The notes under the pieces are model-generated. The model made no database searches. It was not told the origin of the DNA and worked only from the letters and a program-made list of their open reading frames with translations. A DNA stretch of 64,000 bases from Thecamonas trahens ATCC 50062. Its lineage: Eukaryota > Apusozoa > Apusomonadida > Apusomonadidae. The translations under genes were made by a program, and so were the position numbers. Within the stretch, counting starts at the first letter, position 1, and each line of letters opens with the position of its first letter. This document shows positions 47,818-58,625 of this stretch, piece after piece. The stretch covers positions 95,438 through 159,437 of the forward strand of contig NW_013657659.1 in assembly GCF_000142905.1 (NCBI RefSeq), written 5' to 3'.

Positions 47818-48512
47818 GTCCCTTTGTCCTGCACCTATACTCGTCCGCAGCCGCCGTGGCTCAGGCAGTGAGCTGTGCCCTTCCCCAACCACTACCAACC
47901 GATCACCGCAACCATCAGAGGTGAAGAGATGCCACCACAGCAGCCACCAGTACGACTTCTGCCTCCTGATCACCCGTGCGTGACCAAGCCCACCACCACG
48001 GCCATCCCTTCATCCCTTCACGCTGGCGATCATCTCCTCAGCATCGCCCGGATGTCGTGCCCTCATCCTCACCAACCACACTCATCCCCACCTCCATCTG
48101 CCCCGATGTACATCCTCGCAATCTCAACACGCCATGATCACCACCCTGTCACACCCCCGATGATATGATCCATCCTCTTCGCCCTTCATGTCGCCGGCCT
48201 GCCCTCCCCTATCCGCGCATATTGGCCTCATCCTCACCAACCACACTCATCCCACCTCCATCTGCCCCGATGTACATCCTCGCAATCTCAACACGCCATG
48301 ATCACCACCCTGTCACACACCCACGATGATATGATCCATCCTCTTCGCCCTTCATGTCGCCGGCCTGCAGTCGGCCGGCCCCCAACCCCGTCCCCTCCCT
48401 CAACCACTGCGACAGCGCCAAACGGCCACCACCTCACGCCGCCACCAGACACACACTCGCACACACACGCACATACTCACTCACACTCACGCACATACAC
48501 AGAGTGGTGTAT
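47818..48512. other. 695-bp divergent intergenic region
   Basis: It holds the 142-bp duplication, the CA-rich run and C/T-rich sequence. It should contain the promoters of the seven-TM gene (minus) and the helical-repeat gene (plus). No other gene was recognised. Confidence 0.5.
48061..48368. repeat. ~142-bp direct duplication (two copies, 165-bp period)
   Basis: Copy 1 (48061-48202) and copy 2 (48226-48368) start cctcatcctcaccaaccaca, end gtcgccggcctgc, and differ by only a few bases, so the duplication is recent. It lies in the divergent region between the seven-TM gene and the helical-repeat gene. A CA-rich run (48450-48505) follows. Confidence 0.95.
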
Positions 48513-50369
48513 ATGGTCAAGTCACTTGTGCAGACATGCCCCGAATGGCCACCTCTTCCTGATACCCTCGGCTCTGTGGCCTTCAATGAGCGTGTGTGGT
48601 TCCTGACGGCGAGCCCTGCTGCCGTCTCCAACCTCTTCTCCAACATCATTCTCGCCGAGTATGGCCATGCAGAAGCGCCTCTGCTCGAGTCCATGATCCG
48701 ACTGGAAGCCGCACGTGCTGCCTATGCCGCTGCTGACTATATGCTCGCCATGGAGAAGATGTTTGAAGCTCTTGAGTTCTGGATCTTTGTCATGCCGCCC
48801 GCAGACAAGCATCGCAAGCGCCTGCAGAGTCAGACTTTTCATGCCACTCTCTGCTGTGGCATACATATGGCAAGAAGAGTGGCTTCCACTGCTCGCGCTG
48901 GCACCGCTAGTCGGAGATCGGCACGCCCAGAGTCGGTTCTGGCCTCAATCGCCCCGCTGACTGCCGCCGGTCAGAGCCACGGCGATGCGGCTCCAGCTCG
49001 CGTCTCGGAGAACGATGAGGCCGCCACCCAAGCAGTCTTTCTCCTCAAGCGGGCGCTCACCTTTCTCAAAGCCAAGTATGTGACCAAGAACAAGGCCGAT
49101 CTTCTTGCTCTGGTCCACAACGCACTGGCCACGGTCTCGTTCCACACTGGCTCGCTCGCCCTCGCTCGGGTCTACCTCGAGAAAGCCATGGACGGCTCGT
49201 CGCGGTGGTTGTCAGTTGCGTCTGGCCCGCCTTTCAAAAATGTGCTTGCTCGCGGGACGGCCATTGCCACTGCGCTGCGGCACGCGTTGCTGATGTACGC
49301 CGATGATGCCTACCTACGGGCGCTGACTCGGACCCGGTTGGCGCTGGAGTTGGCCTGCCGCGCCCACGCCGGCTGGGCCTGGAGCTCGCTTTCGTGGTAT
49401 GATGTCCCTGCGTCAGAGCTTATTGGCGTCGCTTGCCACAACGCTGCGGTCTACGTCATTGTCTCGTCGTCACGGGTGGAGCTCGCGCTCGCCGCCGCCG
49501 CCGCCGCCGAGGCAGCCAACTCGACGTCTGTTTCAGACGCCGCAGCCTCAGCGCTCGCTGCCGACCTCGTCGACGCCATGGCAGCCCACGATCTCTCGCC
49601 CGACGCAGCCGCCACTGCGCTTGAGATGGCCCGCATCCCCCGCCCGCTGGAAGAGCTCACTGTCGAGCTCGCCGATCTGGAGGCTGCGCTTGCTGCAGAA
49701 GACAAGAAGCTGCGCGTTGGGCTGAGCGCAAGCCACTCGGGCCGGCCGTCGTCCGCGTCGACCCGCCTCATTCCCGCATTGGCGTCGTCAGCCGCCCATC
49801 CACGTGCACACCTGGAGGCCCCTCCCGGTACTCGCTCGCGCCGCAAGGCCTCCGAGAAGCCAATGACCTCGATCTCGACGTACATTGCGCTCCAGCACGC
49901 GCCGCCCGACGAGGCCCTTGCCCGCAAGACTGCCGCCCGCAAGGCGGCCGCTCGCAAGTCGCGCGCCGCCAAGGCCGAGCGGCGGCGCAAGGCCAGACTA
50001 CAGCGTGCGCAGCTGTCGCTTCCCGACTCTGTATCGCGCGCCGACACGCTTGCCATGCTGGAGGAGAGCCTCGAAGTCTACGCCCCGCATCGTGAGGGTG
50101 TGCATGTCGTCTGGGATGCTGAAGACAGCGACGCGTCGTGGCTCATGCCGTCGTCATTTGACGCCAACGCCGACACTGCCGCATCCCCCCCCAGCCGTCT
50201 TGGCATCGATGCCCTCGCCACAACAGCCGAGCCGTCGATCCAGCACGCTGCACCTCCTCACCTTGTTCCGTCGACCTCGCTCTGCTCGGCGCTCACCACC
50301 GCCCCCTCATCGGCCACCTACTGTCCGCCTGACATCTGGATTCGAACAGTTGATCCGTTTGCCGAGTAG
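48513..50369 (+). CDS. Helical (TPR-like) repeat protein, function unknown
   Basis: About 618 aa. The first ~350 residues are helical with TPR-like spacing: AARAAYAAADYMLAMEKMFE, ALATVSFHTGSLALARVYLE, and LELACRAHAGWAW. The last third is disordered and has a strongly basic Ala/Lys/Arg helix (KTAARKAAARKSRAAKAERR) near residues 470-510. No catalytic motif is seen. Start at MVKSLVQTCPEWPPLPDTLG. TPR proteins are usually adaptors, but the partner is unknown. A minus-strand frame in the same place is not convincing. Confidence 0.6.
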   Translation: MVKSLVQTCPEWPPLPDTLGSVAFNERVWFLTASPAAVSNLFSNIILAEYGHAEAPLLESMIRLEAARAAYAAADYMLAMEKMFEALEFWIFVMPPADKHRKRLQSQTFHATLCCGIHMARRVASTARAGTASRRSARPESVLASIAPLTAAGQSHGDAAPARVSENDEAATQAVFLLKRALTFLKAKYVTKNKADLLALVHNALATVSFHTGSLALARVYLEKAMDGSSRWLSVASGPPFKNVLARGTAIATALRHALLMYADDAYLRALTRTRLALELACRAHAGWAWSSLSWYDVPASELIGVACHNAAVYVIVSSSRVELALAAAAAAEAANSTSVSDAAASALAADLVDAMAAHDLSPDAAATALEMARIPRPLEELTVELADLEAALAAEDKKLRVGLSASHSGRPSSASTRLIPALASSAAHPRAHLEAPPGTRSRRKASEKPMTSISTYIALQHAPPDEALARKTAARKAAARKSRAAKAERRRKARLQRAQLSLPDSVSRADTLAMLEESLEVYAPHREGVHVVWDAEDSDASWLMPSSFDANADTAASPPSRLGIDALATTAEPSIQHAAPPHLVPSTSLCSALTTAPSSATYCPPDIWIRTVDPFAE

Positions 50370-50736
50370 TCTCGCCACCTCAAACAAGTGCCGCCACGCC
50401 ACCAGTCTCGCCGTTACCAACTACTCTCCAGCTCCCGATCTTGCCCCATCATCATCCCCCATCTCTAATCCCCGTTCGAACCAACCGACCTCCCAACTTC
50501 CCTCTCCCCCCCCTTTCAACTGAGCGTGCACGATATGATGCCGGTCGATAAGCCAACCTAGCGAGCAGGAGCTGTCTGCGGGGCAGAGACGAGCCGAGCC
50601 GGAACCAGAGCCCAAGCCGAGCCGAGCCGAGCCGAGCTCAAGTCAGGCAACGAGCTAGCCACCACCTCTCTAGGCACGGCACCAGCTCGGCGAGGTCCTC
50701 AATCAGGGGAGCAACGTGAGACAGAGGGGAGGCGGC
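50370..50736. other. 367-bp interval upstream of the first LRR gene
   Basis: C/T-rich at the left (gccccatcatcatccccc), then a short repeat of cgagc-type pentamers (gccgagccgagccgagcc) at ~50613-50640. No gene was recognised. It carries the helical-repeat gene's 3' end and the LRR gene's promoter. Confidence 0.5.
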
Positions 50737-53700
50737 ATGCCCCGTGGGCTCAACGACTCTGCCTCGCTGCATGCAGCCCTTGCGTCGTCGGCGACTGCGG
50801 CGTACGAACGGCTGCAGAGCAGTGGCGGAAGTGGTGGACTAGGCGGGAATGGCGGACATGGCGGGAATGGTGGGCATGGTGGAAATGACGGTGGTCGAAA
50901 TGGTGGCGGGTGGAATGCTGGTGGTGGCGGCGGCGGCGGTAGTGGCCATGGCGATGGAAGAGGGCGGACCATCAACGAAGAGGGAAGAGGACCTGGCGAG
51001 GAGGTGGTCCCGGACGCGCTGGCGGTGGTAGTAGAGCAGCCCGAGGCTGTTCGCAGTCTGGTGAGCCAGCTGGATCTTTCGCATCAGGGCATGGCTCATG
51101 TTCCGTTTGTTTTGACCGATCTGCTGCCGGCGCTGCGCATCTTGGACTTGTCGTTCAATGATCTGCGCGCTCTCCCGGTCGCACGCATGGTTTCCTCTCT
51201 GCCAAAGCTGACTGTCCTGGACCTCCGGCACAACAAGCTTGTGGACCTGGCCCACATCTCTGCGCTGGCCGCGCTGAGCAAGCTGGAGGAGCTGCATGTG
51301 GGAGGAAACCCGCTGCCGCACGTCTCGCGCAGAGTGCATCTGCTGCACAAGCTCATCTACGACCAGATGGACCGCTATCCGCTGACCGGCTCCGGTATCC
51401 GGCCATTTGCGGGGCCCATGGCCGAGTTACTGACGCAAATGTCGGCAAAGTCGTCGCTTGGCTCGTCAACCCGGGCCGAGCTGGACGCTATGGAGGCGCG
51501 CGGCGAGTTGAGCCGTGCCCAGCACCAGGAGGCCATTTCGCGGATCATGATGCGCCGCCAAGGCTTGGCGCGAGCCGGTGGGAGCGAGGTGGTCGTCCTC
51601 GACGAGCGTGATCCAGACATTCTCTGCTCGGCTCGCCGTGGCATGACCAAGTATCTGGGTGTCTCCGAAGGCGAGCACGCGCCGCACGTCATCAAGCAGC
51701 AGCTCGCGCAGTCGTCCGTCTCGCGGCTGGGCTCGGACATCATGTACGCCGACATGCGGCAGGTGCCGATTCCGCGCGATGGCCCGTTTCCCAGCTTGCG
51801 TGTTCTCAACGGGCGGCCTGTGACAGTGGAGGACATGGACGCGGCCGAGCGGCTGGGCATATCAGGTGGGACGCAGTTCTCGCAACGACTTGAGGCCGAC
51901 GCCGAGTTTGTCGAGACATCTGACCTGCTGTCGTCGTCGTCGACTCGCGCCAAGGAGAAAGAGTACCAGGCCATCTACGAGTCTGTCCTCGGCTCTGCCA
52001 TCACCACCATTGACCGCATGGGCGTCGAGCGCGGCTCGACAAGCAAGAGCAGTACAGCTGCGTCGACGCTCCTCCGCTCTGTTGCCGCCGACGTCCACGC
52101 TCGTTCGCAGCGCGACGCACGCCACGCCGCTCGCAAGCGGTTTACCAAGCTGGTAGTCGGCCGAGAAGCCTCTCGCAAGCTCGAGGTCCTTGATCCGGAC
52201 AGCAAGGACACCGGTCCGCACGAGGAATCACGATACGAGCCGCGGGGTGACGACGGCAGACGCGACGACGACGAGGCCAATGCGGTCGACGCATATCTGG
52301 AGCTGCTGAAGAAGACCGAGGCGGCGTCAATGATTTCGGATGACGACATGGCTTCGGTGCTGAAGAACCCAAACTCGACCAAGAAGTTGCGGCAGATCAA
52401 GACGCTGACGTCGCGGCAGCGGCAGGCGCGGCGTGGGACTATTCGGCGGGTTGTAGCGCCAGTCGAGTCAGACTCAGAGTCGAGCTCATCGGCCGACTCG
52501 GACGTGGCGCATCTGGTGGGCGAAGCCGAGGTGCGTGCACCGGGAAAGGTGCGGTCCAAAGGCGCGACGTCGGCGGCGTCGGACATCTACTATGAGTGTG
52601 CGGTGGTGCTCGACCAGTCGCACCGGGTCATCCACAACTCGGCTCCGCCCGAGTCGTCAACGACGGTGTACGATGACCGCAACGTTGTTTCCTCTCACAT
52701 CCCGTTTGCCGTCTACGCCGACGTGCCCGAGTACGACGACATTGCTGGCGTGGCCCGGACAAACTCAACGTTGCTGGCGCGGACAGTGGCTGCGCCACGG
52801 TGGGTGCAGCGCAACCCCAAACTGCGGCAGCGAGCGGCGCAGCTCCGGGAGGCAAAGCGAGCCGAGATGGCCGCAATCGAAGCGGCGCGGCGGGCTGAGG
52901 CCGCCGAGGAGCGTCGTCGCGAGCGCCGGCTCGGATTCAAGTCCAAAGCCGAGCTTCCACCGCACATTGAGGTCTCGCCACTCATCTATCAGCAGTTCCA
53001 GGGCGTGCGGCGGCGTGTCGAGGGAGTGATCGGGCTGTCGTCGGCACGGGTGGGCCGGATTTCGGGCGCAACCGGCCAGCAGCTCGGTGAGATGTTCCAG
53101 GACATGGACGCCGAGTCCATCGAGGTGGCTCTCCGGCAGGCAGACCTCGACCTCGAAATTGACGATGTGCGGTCGCGGTCACGTCAGCAGCTGGCAACCG
53201 AGCAGCGGTACCTGGCGCGGATGCGTGAGGCCGCTGAGCGGCGGGCTAGACTCCGCGAGCACCACCGCCGGGTCCACCTCATCAAGCCGGGGTGCTCAGC
53301 TCGGCCGACGATATTGTGGCCGACGACGACCTGGCGATGATTGTGCCGGCCAAGGTCGACGAGAGCAAGGCCTCGACGCTGGCCGCGGGCTCGGCGGAGC
53401 GGTCGGACGCGGTGACCAAGTCGGCGACAGCTATCTTCAACATGCAGCCGGCAGAGCTGGATGAGTTTCTGTCGACGGCGCGGACCAACGACTTTGACCC
53501 AATCTCGGCACTGGCGGCGACCGAGACCGACGGCGGCGACGATGACGACGGCGAGCCGAGGCTGCGCGGCCGCGGGCTCAGTGCGCTGCGTGGCGACACG
53601 TCGTACGCGCCTGCTCTAGGCAAGACTCGCGCTGAGGCTGCTGCCGAGCTCGAGAAGCTGCAGTCGTTTACCGAGCGGCGCATGCTTGGCTACGTTGCCG

Positions 53701-53783
53701 ATATGTGCGTACACGAGCCTGACGATGAGTCGAAGCTGGCAGCGGCGGCGATCCGCTCCGAGCTCCGCTCCCGCGAGCGCTAG
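50737..53783 (+). CDS. Large leucine-rich-repeat protein, frame break at a G run
   Basis: About 1015 aa. After a Gly/Asn-rich low-complexity segment (GGNGGHGGNGGHGGNDGG) come three or four LRRs: LVSQLDLSHQGMAHVP, LRILDLSFNDLRALP, LTVLDLRHNKLVDL, LEELHVGGNPLPHV. The rest is long, charged and partly coiled-coil, with ESSSSADSD and AERRARLREHHRRVHL. The reading frame ends at 53340, but the codon-like continuation is one base over: VLSSADDIVADDDLAMIVP through to a stop at 53783. The switch sits in a four-G run (ccggggtgc, ~53290-53293), so one missing G explains it. Role unknown. The ATG at 50737 is chosen; a GTG lies 21 bp upstream. It converges with the next LRR gene, with 16 bp between stops. 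Confidence 0.75.
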
Positions 53784-53799
53784 CTTCCACACGCGGCCA

Positions 53800-55335
53800 C
53801 TAGAGCGTAAAGGTGTTGAACGCCATGCCGTACGGCACGACTGGTGGCGAGGTGTAGTACGGCGACGGCGGCGGAAGCGGGTGGAGCCGGCGGGTGGGTG
53901 AGTGCGAGAGAGCGCGATTCGGCGAGTGGGTGCGCGGCGGCGAGCTGTGGCCCTGCTCCTCGGTGTGGAGTGAGTAGAGCGAGTCGATGCGTGAGTCGCG
54001 CTCATGGAGCGCATCCCAGATTGACTGTATGTTGTCATGAATGGCCGAGAGCTCGCGCGAGGCTGAGTGCGAGGCCGAGCGTGAGCGCGAGCGCGAGGCC
54101 GCTGGACACGGACGAGAGCTCGTGCGGGGCCGCCTTGCCGGAGCCGCCGAGACGCTGTGGCTGCGGCTGCGGCTGCGGCTCCGAGTCGGCGACGCTGAAT
54201 GGGTCGGCTCAATCGATGGCGGACGGGTGGCAAGGATGCGGACGGCGCGCTGGTAGACAACGTCCGGGTTGAGCTCAAAGTCGTCAACCTCAAGCTCGAC
54301 GTCCAGGCCGTGGAGGCCGGCGATCGAGTCGACCGAGGCAATGGAGGAGACGGAGAGGTCGGCGTCCCGCGGTGAGGCAAGCGGCGACGGAGCGTAAGCG
54401 ACCGGCAGCGGTGGCAGGTGCGCTTCAGGCGGGATGTGGGAGCGGAGAAAGGCAAGGATGGCGTCGAGACCGGCGTCGGCAACGTCGGGCGGCGGAAACT
54501 GGATCGGGTTGCCTCGGAGCTCGAGCTGGGTGAGATGCGGGCAGGCGGCAAGCGAGGGCGGGATGGCGGTGAGTGCATTGAACGAGACGTTGAGGCAGAT
54601 GAGCGATGAGAGGTGGCCGAGTGAGTCAGGCAACGCCTCCAGATCATTGTTCCATGCGCCGAGAACGGTCAGGCGCGGCAGTGCGCCGAGCGAGTCCGGC
54701 AGCCAGGTGAGGGCATTGTTCTTGAGCCAGAGAGCAGTGAGATGCTTGAGATTGCCGAGCGAGTCCGGCAGCTCTACCAGCCGATTGTCATCGAGCCAGA
54801 GCATGCGGAGGGCGGAGCAGGCGCCGAGCGAGTGCGGGAGTACGGCGAGATGGTTAAAGTTGACGTGGAGGATCTCCAGAGCCGAGCACGATCCGATCGA
54901 GTCCGGCAGCGAGGTGATGTAGTTGGAGACAGCATAGAGCTCGCGGAGCGAGGAGCAGTCACCAATGGAGGTCGGGAGCGACTCGATGCGATTGTTGTCC
55001 ACGCAAAGGAGCTCCAGAGCCTTCAGCTCTCCGAGGCGAGGCGGAAGGCATCTCAGGTGGTTGTTCTTAACCCACAAGCCCTTGAGAGCCGTGAGCGAGC
55101 AGATACTCTCCGGCAATCGCTCCAGCACATTGTTTGAGAGGACCAGCTCAGTGAGATGGACAAGCGAGCCGAGCGAGTCGGGCAGCATCCGCAGCTGGTT
55201 GTCGTACAGCCAAAGCTCCGTCAGGTGGCCAAAGCCCACCACGTCCGCAGGCAGGCTACCCAGCCCTCGTCCGCCCAGGTTCAGCTGCCCTGCTCCTGTC
55301 CTTGCTTCGGCAAGTACAGTTTCTATGTCGTCCAT
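53800..55335 (-). CDS. Leucine-rich-repeat protein with about 11 SHOC2/Scribble-type repeats
   Basis: About 511 aa. Eleven or so 23-residue repeats of the pattern LxxLxLxxNxLxxLPxSLG: LTELWLYDNQLRMLPDSLGS, LTELVLSNNVLERLPESICS, LKGLWVKNNHLRCLPPRLGE, and so on to LTQLELRGNPIQFPPPD. The start is MDDIETVLAEARTGAGQLNL. The C-terminal third is RS/Pro-rich (TRSRSRSRSHSVSA, SRSRSASHSASRE). No GTPase (Roc) or kinase domain is present. The repeat type recalls SHOC2/plant Ras-group LRR proteins, which scaffold small-GTPase signalling. A C-rich tract (G on plus, 55337-55460) is immediately upstream of the ATG. Confidence 0.85.
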   Translation of the reverse strand: MDDIETVLAEARTGAGQLNLGGRGLGSLPADVVGFGHLTELWLYDNQLRMLPDSLGSLVHLTELVLSNNVLERLPESICSLTALKGLWVKNNHLRCLPPRLGELKALELLCVDNNRIESLPTSIGDCSSLRELYAVSNYITSLPDSIGSCSALEILHVNFNHLAVLPHSLGACSALRMLWLDDNRLVELPDSLGNLKHLTALWLKNNALTWLPDSLGALPRLTVLGAWNNDLEALPDSLGHLSSLICLNVSFNALTAIPPSLAACPHLTQLELRGNPIQFPPPDVADAGLDAILAFLRSHIPPEAHLPPLPVAYAPSPLASPRDADLSVSSIASVDSIAGLHGLDVELEVDDFELNPDVVYQRAVRILATRPPSIEPTHSASPTRSRSRSRSHSVSAAPARRPRTSSRPCPAASRSRSRSASHSASRELSAIHDNIQSIWDALHERDSRIDSLYSLHTEEQGHSSPPRTHSPNRALSHSPTRRLHPLPPPSPYYTSPPVVPYGMAFNTFTL

Positions 55336-55661
55336 GGTGGGGGTGGGGTGGGGTGGGGTGGGGGGGGGGGAGGGGGGGAGGGGGAGGGCAGAAGACGCGG
55401 AGTTCGGTGAGGGGCAGCGGCATCGGCGGGGGGGAAGACAGGGGGGGGAGGGGGAGGGGAAGAAGGACGCTAAGAGGCTGAGGGTGATTGATGAATGGAT
55501 GGAGAATGAATTGGGGGAACGATGAAGGGCATGGCAAGGGGGGGGGGATGGGGCGCTTGCTCTTGCAATTACAAGGTCAGAGGCACGGTACGGGTTGTGG
55601 TTGATCAAGAGCGGGGGAGGGCGACATGAGAGGGCACGGGCAGAGCGATGCGATGGCTTTA

Positions 55662-56870
55662 TCAAATGAAGCCGCCACCGCCAAAGCCGCCACCGCCAAA
55701 GCCTCCGCCGCCAAAGCCTCCGCCGCCAAAGCCGCCACCGTATCCTCCGCCACGCCCGCCGCCACGTCCGCGCCCACGCCCGCGCCCGCGCCCGCGCCCG
55801 CCGCCAAAGCCGCCAAGGCCAAACCCAGGTCCACCGCCCGGTGGAAAAAGCATGTCGTTGTCGGGACCAAGATCGCCTGGTCCAATTGGATCGTATCGTG
55901 CGCCAGGAACACTCGGCCCGATGCCCCCGCCGCCACGTCCGGCAAACAGCGGATCGTTTGGGCCCATGAGCGAGCCGCCGCCACCAAGTGGGCCACCCAG
56001 CGGGCCGCCGCCAAACGGACCGCCGGGCGGAACAATGCCATAGCCAGGGTTGAGATCAGCGTCGCCGAGGTTAGGTCCCGGAATGTGGATTCTGCCTTGG
56101 CGGCCAGGTGCCCGAGGCCGCGGATCGGCGCGGCCGGGCGCCCGAGGCCGCGGATCGGCACGACCAGGAGCAGTCGATGACGACGACGGCGGCGGCGCGG
56201 CCTCTCCCGACTCGTACCCGTCCTTGGGCACCAGCTTGCGGACAATAGCATCGCGGAGAAGACCCTCGAGACGGACACTGTCTTTGAACAGCAAGCTCCA
56301 GTCCCCATCCCAGCCCGCCAGCGCCTCACCAACAACGTGGTCGTCGACCTTGACCTCGAGCGGGAACAGATCCTCACTCTCGACAATCATGGCGGTGATG
56401 AGGACCTTTGAGCCCATTCGGAGCACCTTGACCTCAAACCGCAACGCCGACGCCGTGTGTGCATACCGAAAGCAGAACAGATCTGGCCCGCTGTCCTGCC
56501 ATCCGCGTGGGAACACCAGCATGCCAGGCGCCGCGTCGACAATAGGAGCATCCACCGGTGCGATCGATGCCTGCTCACCTTTTTCTCCGCCTCCATCCTC
56601 GCCCTCGCCTTGACCAACGGCAGCCATCGGCGCCTCATCACAGCCATCGCCTCCAACCTCGTCCTCACCCACGCCGATGCTCTTGAATCCGCCGTCCACA
56701 ATCAGTAGCGCATGGAGATAGCCCGCCAGCGCTGCCTGTCGGCTCGCAGGCACCACCGCCGGCTCGAGCGCATTAAGCGACTGCACCGCCCGGCTCTCAC
56801 CCATAACTTTGGCTTCGCCATGACTACCTCTGGTACCGCTTCCGTCCTCCCCGTTAGCCCTTGCAGACAT
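55662..56870 (-). CDS. PSMF1: Proteasome inhibitor PI31-like protein
   Basis: About 402 aa. The N-terminal part (residues ~40-210) is FP-domain-like, with LRFEVKVLRMGSKVLITAMI and WSLLFKDSVRLEGLLRDAIV. The C-terminal half is the characteristic Gly/Pro/Arg-rich region: PGNLGDAD-type sequence, GGGGSLMGPNDPLFAGRG, ARYDPIGPGDLGP and NDMLFPPGGGPGFG. All have counterparts in PI31 (MxPxDPxF and RxDPxGP). It ends in a GGGFGGGGF repeat from a gcc/cca tandem repeat. PI31 binds the 20S proteasome. Two copies of an APGRADPRPR unit mark a recent internal duplication (56100-56170). An HbYX end is not visible. Confidence 0.88.
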   Translation of the reverse strand: MSARANGEDGSGTRGSHGEAKVMGESRAVQSLNALEPAVVPASRQAALAGYLHALLIVDGGFKSIGVGEDEVGGDGCDEAPMAAVGQGEGEDGGGEKGEQASIAPVDAPIVDAAPGMLVFPRGWQDSGPDLFCFRYAHTASALRFEVKVLRMGSKVLITAMIVESEDLFPLEVKVDDHVVGEALAGWDGDWSLLFKDSVRLEGLLRDAIVRKLVPKDGYESGEAAPPPSSSSTAPGRADPRPRAPGRADPRPRAPGRQGRIHIPGPNLGDADLNPGYGIVPPGGPFGGGPLGGPLGGGGSLMGPNDPLFAGRGGGGIGPSVPGARYDPIGPGDLGPDNDMLFPPGGGPGFGLGGFGGGRGRGRGRGRGRGGGRGGGYGGGFGGGGFGGGGFGGGGFGGGGFI

Positions 56871-58061
56871 GCTTCGACTCTTGGCGATGGGTGCCTGGCT
56901 CAGTCCCGGTCACAGGCCTTGGTGCCGAACGAAGGTCGCCGCCCAAACTCCAGCGCGACCGCTTCCCCGTGACGCACTCGCTGCGCCCGATCGCTGCCCA
57001 GACGTCGGCTCAGGACCGATCGCTTTGTGACGGATATCGACACATATCACACAAGATGTGGCGTACAGTGGGAGGAAGAGAATGTGGTTCGTATGATCTC
57101 TGAGTTTTGGGCTTGTCGCACGTATCGCCATCATAAGCCCCCCCCCCCCCCCGCCATCGCACTCAACCTCCATCGTACGCAGTCTCGTCCTCACCACCCA
57201 CACACGCACACACGCACATACTTACAATACCACTCCCCTTTCCTGAATGATCTGGTCATGGTCATCTACACACACGCGCCCGTACTAGCGTTATGATCGC
57301 CACCATCTGCTCTGGGCTGCCGCATCTGCCTTTGCTCTACCACATTCATGTGATCATGCTTTTTTCGCTTGTCTCCCTCGGCCGTCTTCCGCCCCGCACT
57401 CTGCTTTTATCTCTGCTTCAGGGCCATTCATCCTTTCATCATCATCATCATCGCCCTCTCTCTTACACTCTCTTATTACCTATGCACACCATGTTGGAGT
57501 TATACACATCAGCTGCGTCTCCTCTGCTCTTTTCCGCTCCCTCGGCATCGATTCTGCAAGTACGCGGCAGTCGATCCACACTGCGAAAAACTTGACGTAG
57601 CCCCATCCCCCGCCAGCTCATCTCCTACTCCATCCCCGACTCGATCGCCTGTATTTTCTTCCTTGCTCACCCCTCCATCTCACTCTCTATCGATGTATGC
57701 CACTTATGACCTGCTTACACCTCTGATTCCGCTCCCATCGACTCCAGATTCCGCCCTATTCTGCCTCCATCGATTCCGATCACGATCGACCGCCCCTCTC
57801 CTCCCCCCCCTCCGTCCTCCCATTCTCCTCATCTCCAGTCGTCCTCATCCTGTTCCTCCCCTCCCTCTTCCCCCTCACATCTTCTCATTTCTTCTCACTC
57901 TCCCCCCATCTTCCCCGATCGATGTCGTCCTCCCCCCCTCCGTCCCGTTCCCGGCCGGCCCCGGATCAACCTTGACCGCATCTTAATATTCCTCAAGTTT
58001 TGAAACGAGTGCTATCGTCTAGAGTGATTTTGTAAAAAATCCGCCCGACGTAGCGACCGAA

Positions 58062-58099
58062 TGACTCCAAACGGGCCCATTACTCTCCGTGTGGAGTCA
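58062..58099 (+). repeat. Short imperfect stem-loop
   Basis: TGACTCCAAACGG pairs with CCGTGTGGAGTCA (13 bp, one mismatch) around a 12-nt loop. It lies 140 bp left of the 100-N gap. Function unknown. Confidence 0.5.
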
Positions 58100-58238
58100 G
58101 GGCTGGATAACTTTGCACGACTTTGCCAGACGACACCGTGCATTCCATTTATCATGTTGCGGGAACCCAGCTCGCTCACATACATACATCTCAAAACGTC
58201 GCAGCACAGACCAAAGAGCAGGTACCCTCGCCGTGCCG

Positions 58239-58338
58239 NNNNNNNNNNNNNNNNNNNNNNNNNNNNNNNNNNNNNNNNNNNNNNNNNNNNNNNNNNNNNN
58301 NNNNNNNNNNNNNNNNNNNNNNNNNNNNNNNNNNNNNN
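58239..58338. other. 100-N assembly gap
   Basis: Exactly 100 N, a placeholder of unknown true length, flanked on the right by simple repeats. Distances across it are not reliable. Confidence 0.95.
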
Positions 58339-58407
58339 TCTCCCCCGTCCCCAAACCCGCGCTAGTGGCTACCGCCACACTTTGTGTCTGAATTTCGCCT
58401 TTCTCCC

Positions 58408-58625
58408 AACCAACCAACCAACCAACCAACCAACCAACCAACCAACCAACCAACCAACCAACCAACCAAAGCCGAGCTGGCGAGGCCAGCCGAACCAGCC
58501 GAACCAGCCGAACCAGCCGAACCAGCCGAACCAGCCGCATCAGCCGAACCAGCCGAATCAGCCCGCTTACCAACCCCACCCACCCACCAACCCCACCCAC
58601 CCACCAACCCCACCCACCCACCAAC
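58408..58625. repeat. CCAA tetranucleotide run followed by 10-bp and 12-13-bp repeats
   Basis: About 15 copies of CCAA/aacc at 58408-58468. Then about eight near-copies of a ten-base unit (gccgaaccag) at ~58490-58570, and caccaaccccacccacc-type repeats to ~58625. Such arrays are prone to collapse and explain the adjacent gap. Confidence 0.9.

Noticed and set aside
48434-48866. Minus-strand ORFs under the helical-repeat gene
   Set aside because: The plus frame has clear helical repeats and a longer, consistent reading.
57369-57986. 205-aa ORF in the gene-poor region
   Set aside because: Translation is low complexity (Ser/Leu/Pro) from C/T-rich DNA, with no domain or codon signature.
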